Source: Byssovorax sp.
GTDB lineage: Bacteria; Myxococcota_A; Polyangia; Polyangiales; Polyangiaceae
DNA length: 64,000 bases
Direction: 5' to 3'
Assembly (NCBI GenBank): GCA_025362495.1
Contig: JANYGI010000118.1
Coordinates: forward strand, 1-64,000
The notes below the pieces were generated by a model. That model was not told the origin of the DNA. It did not search any database and saw only the letters and a program-made list of their open reading frames with translations. Below are positions 52,054 to 63,203 of the stretch, piece by piece. The number at the start of each line of letters is the position of its first letter. Positions within the stretch are counted from its first letter, which is position 1. The position numbers and the translations under genes are program-made.

Positions 52054-53460
52054 ATGCTGGCGATCATCTCCGATCTGCATTTCTGCGACGGCACCGCGAC
52101 CGAGAAGAACGTCAATCCCGGCGCGTTCGCGCTGGCGCTGCGCGAGATCTACGCGCTCGCGACGGAGGTCGTGCGCAAGAAGGATCGGCCAGTCCGCATC
52201 GATCTGGTGCTGCTCGGCGACGTCTTCGACCTCCTGCGCACCGAGCGCTGGTTCGAGGATCGCGAGGGCGTCGCGGTGCCTCTCTCGGAGCGGCCGTGGG
52301 GCAGCGTCGCGGCTCTCGGCAGCGCCCCGGCTTCACCCGCGGTGATCGCGCGCGCGGGCCGCATCCTCGACGAGATCCTCGTCGAGAACGCCGAGGCGCT
52401 AGCGATGCTCCGGGGCGAGACCGAGGGCGAGCGGGCCCCCGCGGGCGTGGAGGTGCGACGCCTCTATCTTCCGGGCAACCACGACCGGCTCTACGCGCAC
52501 GACGCCGGGCTCGCCGCTCGGATCCGCGCGGCGCTCGGCGCCGTGGAGCTGACAGGGCTGGAGTCCGAAGGCATCTTCCAGCATCGCCTCGAGATGCCCC
52601 GCTATGGCCTCCTCGCGCGCCATGGACACGAGTGGGACGAGTGGAACTTCGAGAGCTACCAGCCGGGCGCCGTGCCCGCGAAGTACACCGATCAGGACTA
52701 CTTGCCCACGCCCATCGGCGATCCGATCACCACCGAGCTCGCGGCGCGGCTGCCGTACGAGATCCGGCGACGCCTCCTCGACTCACCCCGGATCACGCCC
52801 GAGGAGCGCGAGCACATCTATCGTCGCATGCAGCGAATCGAGGACGTGCGCCCCTTGCTCGCCTCGTTCCAGTGGGCCTATTGCGAGGCGGATCGCCTCG
52901 GCGGGACGATGCGAACGGCGGCCGCCGACGAGGTGCGCCGGATCGTCGACGCGACCGTGAAAGACCTCGCGCAGCGCTTCCGCGACCTCGATTTCTACGG
53001 CGCGTGGCTCGAAAAGCACAACCGCGCGCTGCGCGTCGACTCGGCCGATCTGCTCAGGGTGGGGCTCTACGGGCTCTCGCTCGTGAGCCTCGAAGGCGGG
53101 CTCGGCATCGCCACTCGCCTGGAGGCGCTGGTCGGCACCGGCGAGCCGCGCGACGCCTGCCGTCTCGGCGCCGGCCGCGAGGATCTGCGCACCGTCGGCC
53201 AGCAGGGGCTGCGCTTCGTGGCCTACGGTCACACCCACTCTCCGCTCGAGGTGGCGCTCTCGTCCAGCGCGGGAAAGAACAGCGTTTACCTCAACTCGGG
53301 CACGTTCCGGCAGAGCGTGTTCCGCACCGACGACAAGCGCGGCTTCATCGGCTGGGAGCGCCTGACGTTCCTGTGCTTCTTCGCCGAGGACGAGGTCGCC
53401 GCGACACCGCCGCGCACCGGCCCCGCCTTCACGACGTGGACCGGAGCGCGCGGCCAGTAG
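52054..53460 (+). CDS. Calcineurin-type metallophosphoesterase
   Basis: The protein has 468 residues from ATG 52054, with AGAGG upstream. The five metal motifs are complete: ISDLHFCD, LLGDVFDLL, LPGNHDR, ARHGHEWDEW and YGHTHSPLEV. No signal peptide is present, so it is cytosolic. A helical insertion (residues about 210-350: RITPEEREHIYRRMQRIE, VKDLAQRFRDLDFYGAWLE) separates the catalytic segments. Substrate cannot be told; it may share a transcript with the Lgt-like gene. Confidence 0.9.
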   Translation: MLAIISDLHFCDGTATEKNVNPGAFALALREIYALATEVVRKKDRPVRIDLVLLGDVFDLLRTERWFEDREGVAVPLSERPWGSVAALGSAPASPAVIARAGRILDEILVENAEALAMLRGETEGERAPAGVEVRRLYLPGNHDRLYAHDAGLAARIRAALGAVELTGLESEGIFQHRLEMPRYGLLARHGHEWDEWNFESYQPGAVPAKYTDQDYLPTPIGDPITTELAARLPYEIRRRLLDSPRITPEEREHIYRRMQRIEDVRPLLASFQWAYCEADRLGGTMRTAAADEVRRIVDATVKDLAQRFRDLDFYGAWLEKHNRALRVDSADLLRVGLYGLSLVSLEGGLGIATRLEALVGTGEPRDACRLGAGREDLRTVGQQGLRFVAYGHTHSPLEVALSSSAGKNSVYLNSGTFRQSVFRTDDKRGFIGWERLTFLCFFAEDEVAATPPRTGPAFTTWTGARGQ

Positions 53461-53466
53461 CAGCAT

Positions 53467-54744
53467 TCACGCGGCGAGGGACTCGTTCGAGGCCTTCACC
53501 GCGCGATCGATGTCGGCCTCGGTGTGGGCGCCGGAGAGGAACGCCGCCTCGAACTGCGAAGGAGGCCAGTAGATGCCGCGGGCGATCATTCCCATGTGCC
53601 AGGTGCCGAATCGCTTGGTATCGCTCGTCGCCGCGTCGTCCCACGATCGCACCGCGCCGTCGCGGAAGAACAGGGTGATCATCGAGCCCACGCGCTGCAC
53701 CGTGGCGGGCACGCCGGCCGCCTTCGCGCCCTCGCGCAACCCGGATTCGAGCCGGGCTCCGAGCGACTCCAGCCGGGCGTAGAGATCGGGCGTGAGGTGA
53801 GCGATGGTCGCGAGCCCGGCCGAGACGGCGACGGGGTTTCCGCTGAGCGTGCCGGCCTGGTAGACCGGGCCGAGCGGGGCGACGCAATTCATGATCTCCT
53901 CGCGCCCGCCGTAGGCCGCGAGCGGCATCCCGCCGCCGATGATCTTGCCGAGCGCCGTCATGTCGGGGACGAGGCCATAGAGCTCCTGCGCGCCGCCGCG
54001 GGCGAGGCGCGAGCCCGTCATCACCTCGTCGAAGATGGATATTGCACCATGCTTCTTGCAGAGATCGATGATCGCCGCGAGGAAGCCGGGGGCCGGCGGG
54101 ACACAGCCCATGTTGCCGACGACGGGCTCGACGATCGCCGCGGCGATCTCGGCGCCGCGCGCCGCAAAGAGGGCTTCCAGCGCGGGGATGTCGTTGTACG
54201 GGAGGGTCAGCGTGGTGCGCGCCGTGCCCTCGGGGACGCCGGCCGAGTCGGGGACGCCGAACGTGGCGAGCCCGCTCCCGGCCTTGACGAGGAGGTGATC
54301 GGCGTGGCCGTGATAGCACCCCTCGAACTTGACGATGTAATCGCGCTTGGTGAAGCCGCGCGCGGCGCGGATGGCGCTCATCGTCGCTTCGGTGCCGCTC
54401 GAAACACAGCGCATCTTGTGGATGCTGGGATAGAGCGAGCGCACGGCCTCGGCGAAGGTGACCTCGCCCGCGGTGGGAGCGCCGTACGATAGGCCGCGCT
54501 CGGCCGCCTCCTGCACCGCGCGCACGACGTCGGGGTGCGCGTGGCCGAGGATCGCCGGGCCCCACGAGCCGACGAAATCCACGTACTCGCCGCCGCTCAC
54601 GTCGAAGAGGCGAGCGCCCTTCGCGCGCGCGATGAAGATCGGCTCGCCGCCCACGGCGCGAAACGCGCGGACAGGGCTGTTGACGCCGCCGGGGATGAGG
54701 GCGCGCGCGCGCTCGAAGAGGGCTTTGGATTGGAGATCGGCCAT
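53467..54744 (-). CDS. hemL: Glutamate-1-semialdehyde 2,1-aminomutase
   Basis: The protein has 425 residues, the normal length. It converts glutamate-1-semialdehyde to 5-aminolevulinate for haem synthesis. PLP Lys267 is in [18 protein letters not shown]; also diagnostic are [28 protein letters not shown] and the [17 protein letters not shown] segment. ATG 54744 is preceded by TACGAG at 6 nt, indicating its own promoter. No other haem gene is adjacent. Confidence 0.97.
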   Translation of the reverse strand: MADLQSKALFERARALIPGGVNSPVRAFRAVGGEPIFIARAKGARLFDVSGGEYVDFVGSWGPAILGHAHPDVVRAVQEAAERGLSYGAPTAGEVTFAEAVRSLYPSIHKMRCVSSGTEATMSAIRAARGFTKRDYIVKFEGCYHGHADHLLVKAGSGLATFGVPDSAGVPEGTARTTLTLPYNDIPALEALFAARGAEIAAAIVEPVVGNMGCVPPAPGFLAAIIDLCKKHGAISIFDEVMTGSRLARGGAQELYGLVPDMTALGKIIGGGMPLAAYGGREEIMNCVAPLGPVYQAGTLSGNPVAVSAGLATIAHLTPDLYARLESLGARLESGLREGAKAAGVPATVQRVGSMITLFFRDGAVRSWDDAATSDTKRFGTWHMGMIARGIYWPPSQFEAAFLSGAHTEADIDRAVKASNESLAA

Positions 54745-54779
54745 GGAGCGCTCGTAGCCCCGGCCGGCGAACGCCGCAA

Positions 54780-57700
54780 CTACCTCGCGCGACGGCGGGC
54801 GCGACGAACGGCCACGACGAGGGCGCCCGCGACGACGAGCAGCGCCGGATCGTCGTGGGCGGGGCCGGTCGGGAGGGCGCAATAACACCCCGCGCGACCG
54901 TAGAGCGGGAAGTGCTCGAGCGTCGGGGCGCCGCCCGCGCCGCTGCTGCTGCTGCTGCTGCTGCTGCCGGTGGTCGCGCCGGTGCTGCCCATTCCACCGG
55001 CGCCGCCGGTGCCCGTGATGGGAGGCTCGTTCTTCAGGGCATAGAGGTTCCCGTCGGCGACCGAGACCAGGATCTCGTCGAGTCCGTCGCCGTCGCTGTC
55101 GCCGAAGACGACCTCGCCCACTTCGAAGCCGAAGTCCTTCGAGAACACCAGATCTCCCGTGCACGGGTCGACCGCGTAGAGGAAGCCGTCGGACGATCCC
55201 ACCATCGCCACGGGTCGCCCGTCGCCCGCCAGATCACCGTGGATCGACGCCGAGGTGAGCTGTCCCGGAGGGGCCTTGGCCGCCGCGGCCGCCGCCTCGT
55301 CCGCGAAGGCCTGACCGCCCGCGAGGACCCGGGTCGTGACCATCGTCGTCGCGAGCTCGGTCAGCTTGAGACGCGCGGTGTTGCGCAGCGAGCCCTCGAC
55401 CAGCACGGGGCCCGAAGGACACGTGGCGATCGCGCCGTAAGGATAGGGCTTGTCGTCGTCGAGGCTCTGGTAGTGCACGGTGTTGAGGTCGTGCTCGAAC
55501 ACCACCACGCCGACGGCGCCGCCGTGGAGCACCAGCTCGTCGACGCCGTCCTTGTTGGTGTCGACCGGCGTCGGGAGAAAATAGCATGGATGAACGTCGC
55601 TCTTCGAGAGGAGAGAGCCATCCTTGCCCGAGTCGGCGCGGACGTTGGGCATCACCTGGAGCACGTCGTCGATGCCGTCACCGTTCCAGTCCGAGAGCGC
55701 GATCCCCGAGGTTTGCAGCCCGCAATCGCCGGCGACGGCGCCGAACGTCCAGAGCTGGGCTCCGGTCTTGCCCGAGATACCCGCCGTGATCAGCTGAGCG
55801 CCGCCGGGCGAGGTCCATTGAACGGAGATGTCCGGCGTGCCGTCGAGATCGAAATTGGCCGAGAGGATATCGTTGACGGCGCCTGAGGGGATCGGCGAGG
55901 TCCAGACCACGCTGCCATCGGCGGGGTTCATGGCCATCACGCCTTGCAGCGGCGGGCTCACGTTCACGTCGGTGAACGCGGCGGCGACGCCGGGCTTGCC
56001 GCCCAGCAAGCCAGGGACGACGATCGGAGAGAACCCGCCCGGGGAGCTCCACACCTCGACCGGCGGCACGTCGGGCGTGGCCTTCGAGGCATCGAGTCGG
56101 AGCAGCCGACCGCCGCTGTCGCGCGCGAAGATGGCCTGAGCCGCGCTGCCCACCGAGGCGATGACCGGCGCCTTGCCGAGATCTTCCCAGCCACCGGGCG
56201 CGTAGTACCCGCCGAACTGCACCTGACTCGCCGTCGGCTGGAGCTTGTGATCGAGGAAGTGCAGCGTGCCGTCGATCTCCGCCACCGCGACCTGCGGCGC
56301 GCCGATGTCGACCGCAGAAACGCTCCAGAAGCCGATAGGGCCGAGGCCCTTCGTGAACTTCAGCGAGGTGTAGTCGGTCGGCGTCGAGAGCCCAGGCTTC
56401 GTCACGTAGCCGTGAATCTCGGGCAGGCCGGGAGAGGCCTTGGCGGTGATCAGATCGCTGTTCCCGTCGCCGTCGAGATCGACGACGATGGTCCTGGTGT
56501 TCGAGGCGCCGCCGATCCTCGAGCGATCCCAGTCGGGCTCTGCCAGCGGATAGCGATCGACGATCTGCCAGCGCTTGATCAGCTTCTTCGCGACGCCGTC
56601 GTAGGCCCAGGCGGTGGTGTTCCCGTCGACGTAGGTGAACGCCGTCCGCTGCGTCAGGCCCGCGAGCGCGGCGCTGCCGCCGAAGCGCTCACCGTCGACC
56701 GAGGTAATCTCGACCCCGGTGGCCGCCGCGAGCAGGTGCATCGAGTACTTTCCTGCTCCGTCGTAGCCCGTGACGATGACCTCGTATGTCCCGTCGCCGT
56801 CGAGATCGATCAGAGGATCGTTCCCGATGTTCATGATCGCCTCGCCGGCGGGCACGTTGTACGTCCACATCAGGTCGAGTGTGGGCGTCGGGCTGGCCTT
56901 GTATTTGAGGGCGAACACCTTGCGAAGATCGGGCACGACCGGCGACGGAGCCGGGCTCTCGGAGGCCACGCAGACCACCTCTTCGCCGGGGATACCGTCG
57001 ATGTCGCCGGGCTGACAGACCGTGCTCCACGCCATCTGCGCGCCGATCGAGGGTGAGATCGCCAGCGTCTTCCCGGTCGCTCCGTCGAGCATCGCCAAGG
57101 TGGCCGAGTCGTTGTTGAGGAGCACCCCGGCGGGCGCGTTCGGATCGAACTTCACGACCGTGAGCGCCGCCGTGGCGCCCTGGATCGGGCCGAGCTCGAC
57201 GCGCTGGGGGTTGGTGAAGCCGTTCGCGAACGAGTAGATGAAGCCCGTCTGAGGCTTGCTCGCGCCGCACCCGCCGCACTCGGTCATCATCACGTCGACG
57301 CGACCGTCGTTGTTGAGATCGGCGAGGCGCAGATACGCTGCGGCGCCCATCTCGCCGGGCGGCTGCGACCACAGCACCGCGCCGGTGGTGATGTCGAGGA
57401 CCCAGGCGCCGGCCCGCGTGTAGGCGATGACCTCGGGTTTGCCGTCACCGTCGAGGTCCTCGATCCCGCCGAGGAATCCCGTGGCGTAGATGCGTGTGGC
57501 CCAGAGCTGGGTGTTGTCGGCGCGCCTCGCCGAGACGACGCCGCCGTTGCAGAGGATGATCTCGCCCTTGCCGTCGCCGTCGATGTCGTGGACGCGCATC
57601 GACGTCGCGTAGATGCTCCCGCCGAGGTAAGCGCGCCACGCGACAACGGGCTTGGTGATGTCACTCTTGCCGTCCGTGCGCCCCGTGCGCTTCGCGTCGT

Positions 57701-57806
57701 GGCGCGACATCGGCCAGTCGGCGCGCGCGTCCCCCGCGGCGGCGAGCGTCGCGATGACGAGGAGCGCTGCCGAGGATCTCGGGCCCGGGCGAGGGAAAGA
57801 ACGCAT
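54780..57806 (-). CDS. FG-GAP/VCBS beta-propeller surface protein with MYXO-CTERM-like anchor
   Basis: The protein has 1008 residues. A signal peptide ([19 protein letters not shown]) is followed by repeats with calcium-type loops: [63 protein letters not shown] and DSDGDGLDE. These mark FG-GAP/VCBS propeller blades. A Gly/Ser linker ([16 protein letters not shown]) precedes GCYCALPTG, a hydrophobic helix ([13 protein letters not shown]) and an RRARRRAR end, as in MYXO-CTERM anchors. Role: surface adhesin or binding protein (inference). Confidence 0.86.
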   Translation of the reverse strand: MRSFPRPGPRSSAALLVIATLAAAGDARADWPMSRHDAKRTGRTDGKSDITKPVVAWRAYLGGSIYATSMRVHDIDGDGKGEIILCNGGVVSARRADNTQLWATRIYATGFLGGIEDLDGDGKPEVIAYTRAGAWVLDITTGAVLWSQPPGEMGAAAYLRLADLNNDGRVDVMMTECGGCGASKPQTGFIYSFANGFTNPQRVELGPIQGATAALTVVKFDPNAPAGVLLNNDSATLAMLDGATGKTLAISPSIGAQMAWSTVCQPGDIDGIPGEEVVCVASESPAPSPVVPDLRKVFALKYKASPTPTLDLMWTYNVPAGEAIMNIGNDPLIDLDGDGTYEVIVTGYDGAGKYSMHLLAAATGVEITSVDGERFGGSAALAGLTQRTAFTYVDGNTTAWAYDGVAKKLIKRWQIVDRYPLAEPDWDRSRIGGASNTRTIVVDLDGDGNSDLITAKASPGLPEIHGYVTKPGLSTPTDYTSLKFTKGLGPIGFWSVSAVDIGAPQVAVAEIDGTLHFLDHKLQPTASQVQFGGYYAPGGWEDLGKAPVIASVGSAAQAIFARDSGGRLLRLDASKATPDVPPVEVWSSPGGFSPIVVPGLLGGKPGVAAAFTDVNVSPPLQGVMAMNPADGSVVWTSPIPSGAVNDILSANFDLDGTPDISVQWTSPGGAQLITAGISGKTGAQLWTFGAVAGDCGLQTSGIALSDWNGDGIDDVLQVMPNVRADSGKDGSLLSKSDVHPCYFLPTPVDTNKDGVDELVLHGGAVGVVVFEHDLNTVHYQSLDDDKPYPYGAIATCPSGPVLVEGSLRNTARLKLTELATTMVTTRVLAGGQAFADEAAAAAAKAPPGQLTSASIHGDLAGDGRPVAMVGSSDGFLYAVDPCTGDLVFSKDFGFEVGEVVFGDSDGDGLDEILVSVADGNLYALKNEPPITGTGGAGGMGSTGATTGSSSSSSSSGAGGAPTLEHFPLYGRAGCYCALPTGPAHDDPALLVVAGALVVAVRRARRRAR

Positions 57807-57875
57807 GGGCGCGAGAATGCGCCGATTTCACCGAAAGAACAGCCCCGTACGGCGAGAGAAGAAATCGGAGGCGCC

Positions 57876-58894
<1,019 letters not shown>

Positions 58895-58898
<4 letters not shown>

Positions 58899-59929
58899 GC
58901 GACGTCCGTGGTCGCCGCGGGCTCGGCGGCTTCAGCGACCTCAGCGAGGAAGCAGCGCACCGCGCCGCCGCCGCTCCGCGAGGTGAGCGGGACCGCGTCG
59001 GTCGTGCAGCGATCGACGACGTCGGGGCAGCGCGCCTGGAAGCGACACCCGGGCGGCGGCGATCGCAGATCGGGGAGCGTGCCCTCGATCGTCGGCAGCG
59101 ATCGGCCCTTGGTTTCTCGGGTGCGGAAGGCCGTCGGGCCCGACGGCGGGATGCTCCGCAAGAGCGCGCGCGTGTACGGGTGCGCCGGCGCGCTCAGCAG
59201 CGACGCGGTCGGCCCGCGCTCCATCACCACCCCGGCATAGAGGACCACGACCTCGTCGGCGATCGACGCGACGACGCCGAGATCGTGAGCGATGAGGAGC
59301 AGGCTCATCCCCAGGTCCACGCGCAGCTTCTGCAAGAGCTCGAGGATCTGCGCCTGGATCGTCGCGTCGAGGGCCGTCGTCGGCTCGTCGGCGATCAGCA
59401 GCGTCGGGCTGCACGCCAGCGCGATGGCGATGAGCACGCGCTGCCGCATCCCGCCCGAGAGCTCGTGCGGGTAGCTGTCGATCCGCGCCGCCGGCTCGGG
59501 GAAGCCGACCTTCGCCAGGCCGGCGATCGCCTGCTCGCGCGCCTCTTTTCGCGTGAACTTGCGGTGGAGCCGGATGGCCTCGATCAGCTGGAAGCCGACG
59601 GTGTAGACGGGGTTCAACGCCGTCATCGGATCCTGGAAGACCATGCCGATGCGCGCGCCGCGGACGCCGCGCATCTCGCGCTCGGACAGGTGGAGCAGAT
59701 CGCGCCCTTCGAAGCGGATCTCGCCACGCACGAGGCGCGCCGGAGGCGACGCGAGCAGGCGCAGGATCGACAGCGCCGTCGCGCTCTTGCCGCAGCCGGA
59801 CTCGCCCACGAGCGCCACGACGCGGCCCTTGTCGACGTCGAACGAGACGCCGTCGAGCGCCTGGAGGACGCCGCCGTACGTGGCGAACGAGACGGCGAGA
59901 TCGCGGATCCGGAGGAGCGGCGCCGTCAC
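58895..59929 (-). CDS. Oligopeptide/dipeptide ABC transporter ATPase, DppD/OppD type
   Basis: The protein has 344 residues from GTG 59929, overlapping the stop of the lipoprotein gene upstream (GTGA). Walker A is GESGCGKSA, signature LSGGMRQR, Walker [13 protein letters not shown], and tail [10 protein letters not shown]. All motifs are intact. Together with the next gene it forms the two-ATPase motor of an Opp/Dpp importer. Translational coupling to a small lipoprotein, not a permease, is unusual. Confidence 0.93.
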
Positions 59930-60609
59930 CGCACGTACGCCTCGAGGCGCGGCCCCGCGCCCCCGGTGACGCCCATCGAGAAGGCAGACCCGATCCGATC
60001 GTCGCCGTGGACCAGCAGCGCGAGGCCGTGATCGTCGGCGCGGCGCGACGACCACGCGCGCACCAGCGCCGTCACGTCGACGCGCACCGGTGTCCCCGGG
60101 ATGGCGCGGATCACCGCGGCGAGCCTGGGCAAATCGAGGCGCGGCTGCCGGCCCCACGAGACGACGGTGGGCTGCCACGGCTCGAGGATCCGCGCCGATT
60201 CGAACACGGCCGGCAGCGCGGCGGGCGGCGCCGACTCGATCGGATCGAGGATCACGAACGCGCTGAGCACCTCGGCGTCGTCGCGCCACGAGGCCGCGAA
60301 ACGAAGGAGCAACGCCACGGTGCCGCCCCCCGCGCGGCCGAGCGCGATCGTCTCGGGGACGCCCTCGGCCGACGACGAAGCGCCGGCCGCGGCGATGACC
60401 GCGACGTCGCTCGGCGCGAGGATCACCCGCCGCGTGTCGATCGCCGCGGGCGCCTCGTCGACCGCGCGGCAGCGCCCCACGACGCACGACGCGCCGGTGT
60501 CACAGCCCCCCTCGCACACCCGGCCGAGGCCGTCGCTCGCGGCGCACCCGAGGCTCCCGAGCGCGGTGATCGCGGCCAGCGCGGCAAAGGTGGCGGCGGA
60601 GCTTCGCAC
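59926..60609 (-). CDS. Hypothetical lipoprotein coupled to Dpp-type ATPases
   Basis: The protein has 227 residues. GTG 60609 is chosen: TATCGT lies 7 nt upstream and the signal (SSAATFAALAAITALGSLGC, Cys22) follows directly; GTG 60636 is the alternative. After a short Cys-rich part (CEGGCDTGASCVVGRC) the rest is beta-rich (DTRRVILAPSDVAVIAAAG, VDVTALVRAWSSRRAD, DDHGLALLVHGD), reminiscent of DNRLRE-type surface domains. It is not a solute-binding protein by sequence. It overlaps the DppD-type gene. Confidence 0.7.
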   Translation of the reverse strand: MRSSAATFAALAAITALGSLGCAASDGLGRVCEGGCDTGASCVVGRCRAVDEAPAAIDTRRVILAPSDVAVIAAAGASSSAEGVPETIALGRAGGGTVALLLRFAASWRDDAEVLSAFVILDPIESAPPAALPAVFESARILEPWQPTVVSWGRQPRLDLPRLAAVIRAIPGTPVRVDVTALVRAWSSRRADDHGLALLVHGDDRIGSAFSMGVTGGAGPRLEAYVR

Positions 60610-60645
60610 GGCGCGCACGATAGCAGAGCGCTCCACCGAGCGGCA

Positions 60646-61824
60646 TCAACGTGTCAATCGCAGGATCCGGTCGCGCGTGGCCGGGCACGTACCGCGACCG
60701 TCGCAGTTGCTCGTGCTCACGTAGAGCTCGCCGTCGGGGCCCATGATCGTCTCGCGCAGGCGACCGAACCCCGTCGGCGGATCGCCCTGGAAATACACCT
60801 CGTGACGCCGTACGCGCCGCGGGTTCTCGGGATCGAGCTCGACGCGATGGAGGTGCTTCGAGCGCAGCGTCCCGATGAGCACGCTGCCTCGCCACTCGGG
60901 GATCGCCGTGCCGGTGTAGACCGCCGCGCCCCCGGGCGGCACGGCCTCTTCCCACGTCAGCGTCGGCGTCACCTTCCCTTGCGCCGTCTCGCAGCCGTAG
61001 ATCTTCGGCCAGCCGAGGTTGTCGCCGGCGCGCGCGAGGTTGACCTCGTCGTGCCCGGTGCGGCCGAGCTCGCCGCTCGGGCCGTGATCGGTGACCACCA
61101 TCGTGCTCCGATCGATCCAGTCGAAGCCCTGGGTGTTGCGCACGCCGAGGAGAAAGATCGGGCTGGGAAAGAAGGGGTTATCGGGGGGCGCGACCCCCTC
61201 GGGCGTGACGCGGAGGACCTTCCCGCCGAGGCTGTCCCTGGACTGCGCGAACGACGCCTCGGTGGCGTCGCCGGTGCCGACGTAGAGCATCCCGTCGGGC
61301 CCGAAGCGCAGGCGCCCGCCGTCGTGAAACTCCGCTCCCGGAAGGTGATCGAGGATGATCCGGTCGAGCGTCGCCGCGCGGTGCTCGGGATCGAGGCGAT
61401 AGCGCAGCACGCGGTTCACGCGCGCGCCCGCGTGGACGACGGTGGCGTAAACGTAGAAGAGCCGATCTTGCTCGAACGTCGGCGAGGCCGCGATCCCGAG
61501 GAGGCCGCCCTCCGCGCTCTGCGCGATCTCCACCGTCGCCACCGTGCTGACGATCACGCCGTCGCGCACCAGGCGCACGCGACCGGGGCGCTCGGTGACG
61601 AGCCAGTCCCCACCGGGAAGAAAGGCGATCCCCCACGGCACTTCGAGCCCGCTCACCACGGTCTCGGCCTTGAGCGGCGCCATCCCGGGCGGCCCGTAGC
61701 CCTCGGCGACGAAGAGGCACGGTGGATCCGGCGCTTGCGGCGCGGGCCCCGAAGCACACCCGAAGAGCCCCGGTGCGAGCCCGAGAGCGAGCGCCGCGAG
61801 CGCGGCCGTGCGGCGCCGATTCAT
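60646..61824 (-). CDS. PQQ-dependent sugar dehydrogenase family lipoprotein
   Basis: The protein has 392 residues. The lipobox is GLFGC (Cys23). The six-bladed propeller signature is clear: VPWGIAFLPGGDWLVTERPG, HDGGRLRFGPDGMLYVGTGD, GVRNTQGFDW and LIGTLRSKHLHR. The family uses PQQ and calcium to oxidise sugars or acts as a Hedgehog-interacting-type propeller. Active-site His in the HDGGRL segment is present. PQQ synthesis genes are not in the window. Confidence 0.9.
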   Translation of the reverse strand: MNRRRTAALAALALGLAPGLFGCASGPAPQAPDPPCLFVAEGYGPPGMAPLKAETVVSGLEVPWGIAFLPGGDWLVTERPGRVRLVRDGVIVSTVATVEIAQSAEGGLLGIAASPTFEQDRLFYVYATVVHAGARVNRVLRYRLDPEHRAATLDRIILDHLPGAEFHDGGRLRFGPDGMLYVGTGDATEASFAQSRDSLGGKVLRVTPEGVAPPDNPFFPSPIFLLGVRNTQGFDWIDRSTMVVTDHGPSGELGRTGHDEVNLARAGDNLGWPKIYGCETAQGKVTPTLTWEEAVPPGGAAVYTGTAIPEWRGSVLIGTLRSKHLHRVELDPENPRRVRRHEVYFQGDPPTGFGRLRETIMGPDGELYVSTSNCDGRGTCPATRDRILRLTR

Positions 61825-61890
61825 CCATGAACTATCGGCCGAACGAAGGGCACCGCCAGCGGGGAGCGCAGGGTGCGCGGGTCGGGAAGA

Positions 61891-62934
61891 TCAGCCGTCT
61901 GCGGCGGGAGCGACCTTCACCGGACCAGGCGGCGGGACGAGCCGCGGGAGCCACCGCCGCAGCGTGATCCCGACCATCGCGTCGTGCGGTCCGCCCGTGG
62001 TGGGCTGCTCGTAGTCGAGCTCGCGCAGCACGCCCTCGAGCGGCGGCGTGGCCTTCTTCAGCTCGCGCTTGAACACGTGGCGAAAGTCGTCGAAGAGCCG
62101 ATCTTCCCAGCTGATCGACTGCCACGACACGATGACGTTGGTCGCCGGCGGCGCGTGCGCGAGATCCTTCGCGAAGTCGGTCGCCATGCAGGTGTCGATG
62201 ACCAGATCGGCGAACGGCGCGGACTTCGCGTGCAGCGCCGTCGCCAGCCCGCCGCGGATGTTGCAGCCCGCGCCCGAGTGCCCGACGACGATGACCCGGC
62301 TGCGATCGATGGTGGCGAGCCCGGCGAGGCGCGCTGACGTGCGATCGAGGAACGCGTCGAGATCGAACGCCGGCCAGAGCAGCACCGCGTTGCTCGCCGT
62401 CACCGGATCGATCGTGCTCGGCGCGGCGACGATCATCGGCGTCACCGATCCCGCTTCCATCAGCTCGGCGACGATGCGCCGCACGTCGCCTTCCTGCCCG
62501 CCGCCCATCCACCGGTACTTGATCAGCTCGGTGTTCATCCCGTGGAGGAACACCAGGATCGGCGCGGGCTTCTCCGGCACCGTGGCGATCGAGCTGTGAA
62601 CGAAGGCCCGCCCGAGCCAGGCGCGATCTTTGTGGCCGACGTCGGCGCCGTCGTACGCGTACTCGTAGCTCGCGCCGTCGAGCGGCGGAGGGGGCGCAGG
62701 CTTCGTCTTCTTGCGCTCGGCGCCGGGCGCCGCGCTGTCGGCGCGAGCCTTCGTTCCAGGCTTCTTTGCGCTCTTCTTTGCGCCCTTCGCCGCCGGCTGC
62801 TTCGCGCCCTTCGCCGCGTGCGCGGGGGCCGCGAACGACGTCTGCGCGGGTGCCACCGACACGATGAGCGCCGCCAGGGCGACCAGCGCGGAGGCGCGGG
62901 ATGGCAGCGCGCGTCGGGTGGAGGAAGTCACCAC
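61891..62934 (-). CDS. Exported alpha/beta hydrolase-fold protein
   Basis: The protein has 347 residues from GTG 62934 (TAATAC 6 nt upstream; a second GTG at 62931). A signal peptide is followed by a Lys/Ala-rich stretch (AAKGAKKSAKKPGTKARAD-type, residues about 40-75). The hydrolase core shows VFLHGMN and the nucleophile elbow VVGHSGAGCN (Ser). A late His in GGPHDAMVGI completes a plausible triad. Substrate unknown; the basic N-terminal tail may bind anionic polymers. Confidence 0.82.
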   Translation of the reverse strand: MVTSSTRRALPSRASALVALAALIVSVAPAQTSFAAPAHAAKGAKQPAAKGAKKSAKKPGTKARADSAAPGAERKKTKPAPPPPLDGASYEYAYDGADVGHKDRAWLGRAFVHSSIATVPEKPAPILVFLHGMNTELIKYRWMGGGQEGDVRRIVAELMEAGSVTPMIVAAPSTIDPVTASNAVLLWPAFDLDAFLDRTSARLAGLATIDRSRVIVVGHSGAGCNIRGGLATALHAKSAPFADLVIDTCMATDFAKDLAHAPPATNVIVSWQSISWEDRLFDDFRHVFKRELKKATPPLEGVLRELDYEQPTTGGPHDAMVGITLRRWLPRLVPPPGPVKVAPAADG

Positions 62935-62984
62935 CAGCTCGTATTAGCTGGCAATTTTCATGGCGCCCAGGCTTTCCGTGCGGA

Positions 62985-63203
62985 TCATTTCCGTCGCCCG
63001 ACCACGATGTGCTGGTCGGGCAGCGGCTCGTCGATCAACGAAGCCTCGAGCCCGCCGGCCGTGAGGTCGTCGATAATTTGCTCGGGCCGGAGTCGATGGT
63101 GCGCCGGCGGACCGCGCTTCGCCTCCAGGGTGAAATCGACGACGAACACCGCGCCTCCGGGGGCGAGCGCCGCGTGGAGCCTCGCCGCGCGCGCCTCAGC
63201 GGA
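62985..63203 (-). pseudogene. C-terminal remnant of a SAM-dependent methyltransferase
   Basis: Between an in-frame TGA and the stop at 62985 there is an open frame of 72 codons with no start codon. It reads ARLHAALAPGGAVFVVDFTL, then LRPEQIIDDLTAGGLEASLI, then LPDQHIVVGRRK, which is the end of a class I methyltransferase (LxPGGxVxVVDF strand, helix and last beta hairpin). The SAM-binding half is missing. It overlaps the last 8 bases of the thioesterase gene. A deletion that removed the gene's front is the simplest reading. Confidence 0.6.

Noticed and set aside
54930..54980. CAG/CTG-type trinucleotide run in the FG-GAP gene
   Set aside because: It encodes the Ser linker before the anchor; a common coding low-complexity tract, not a separate repeat element.
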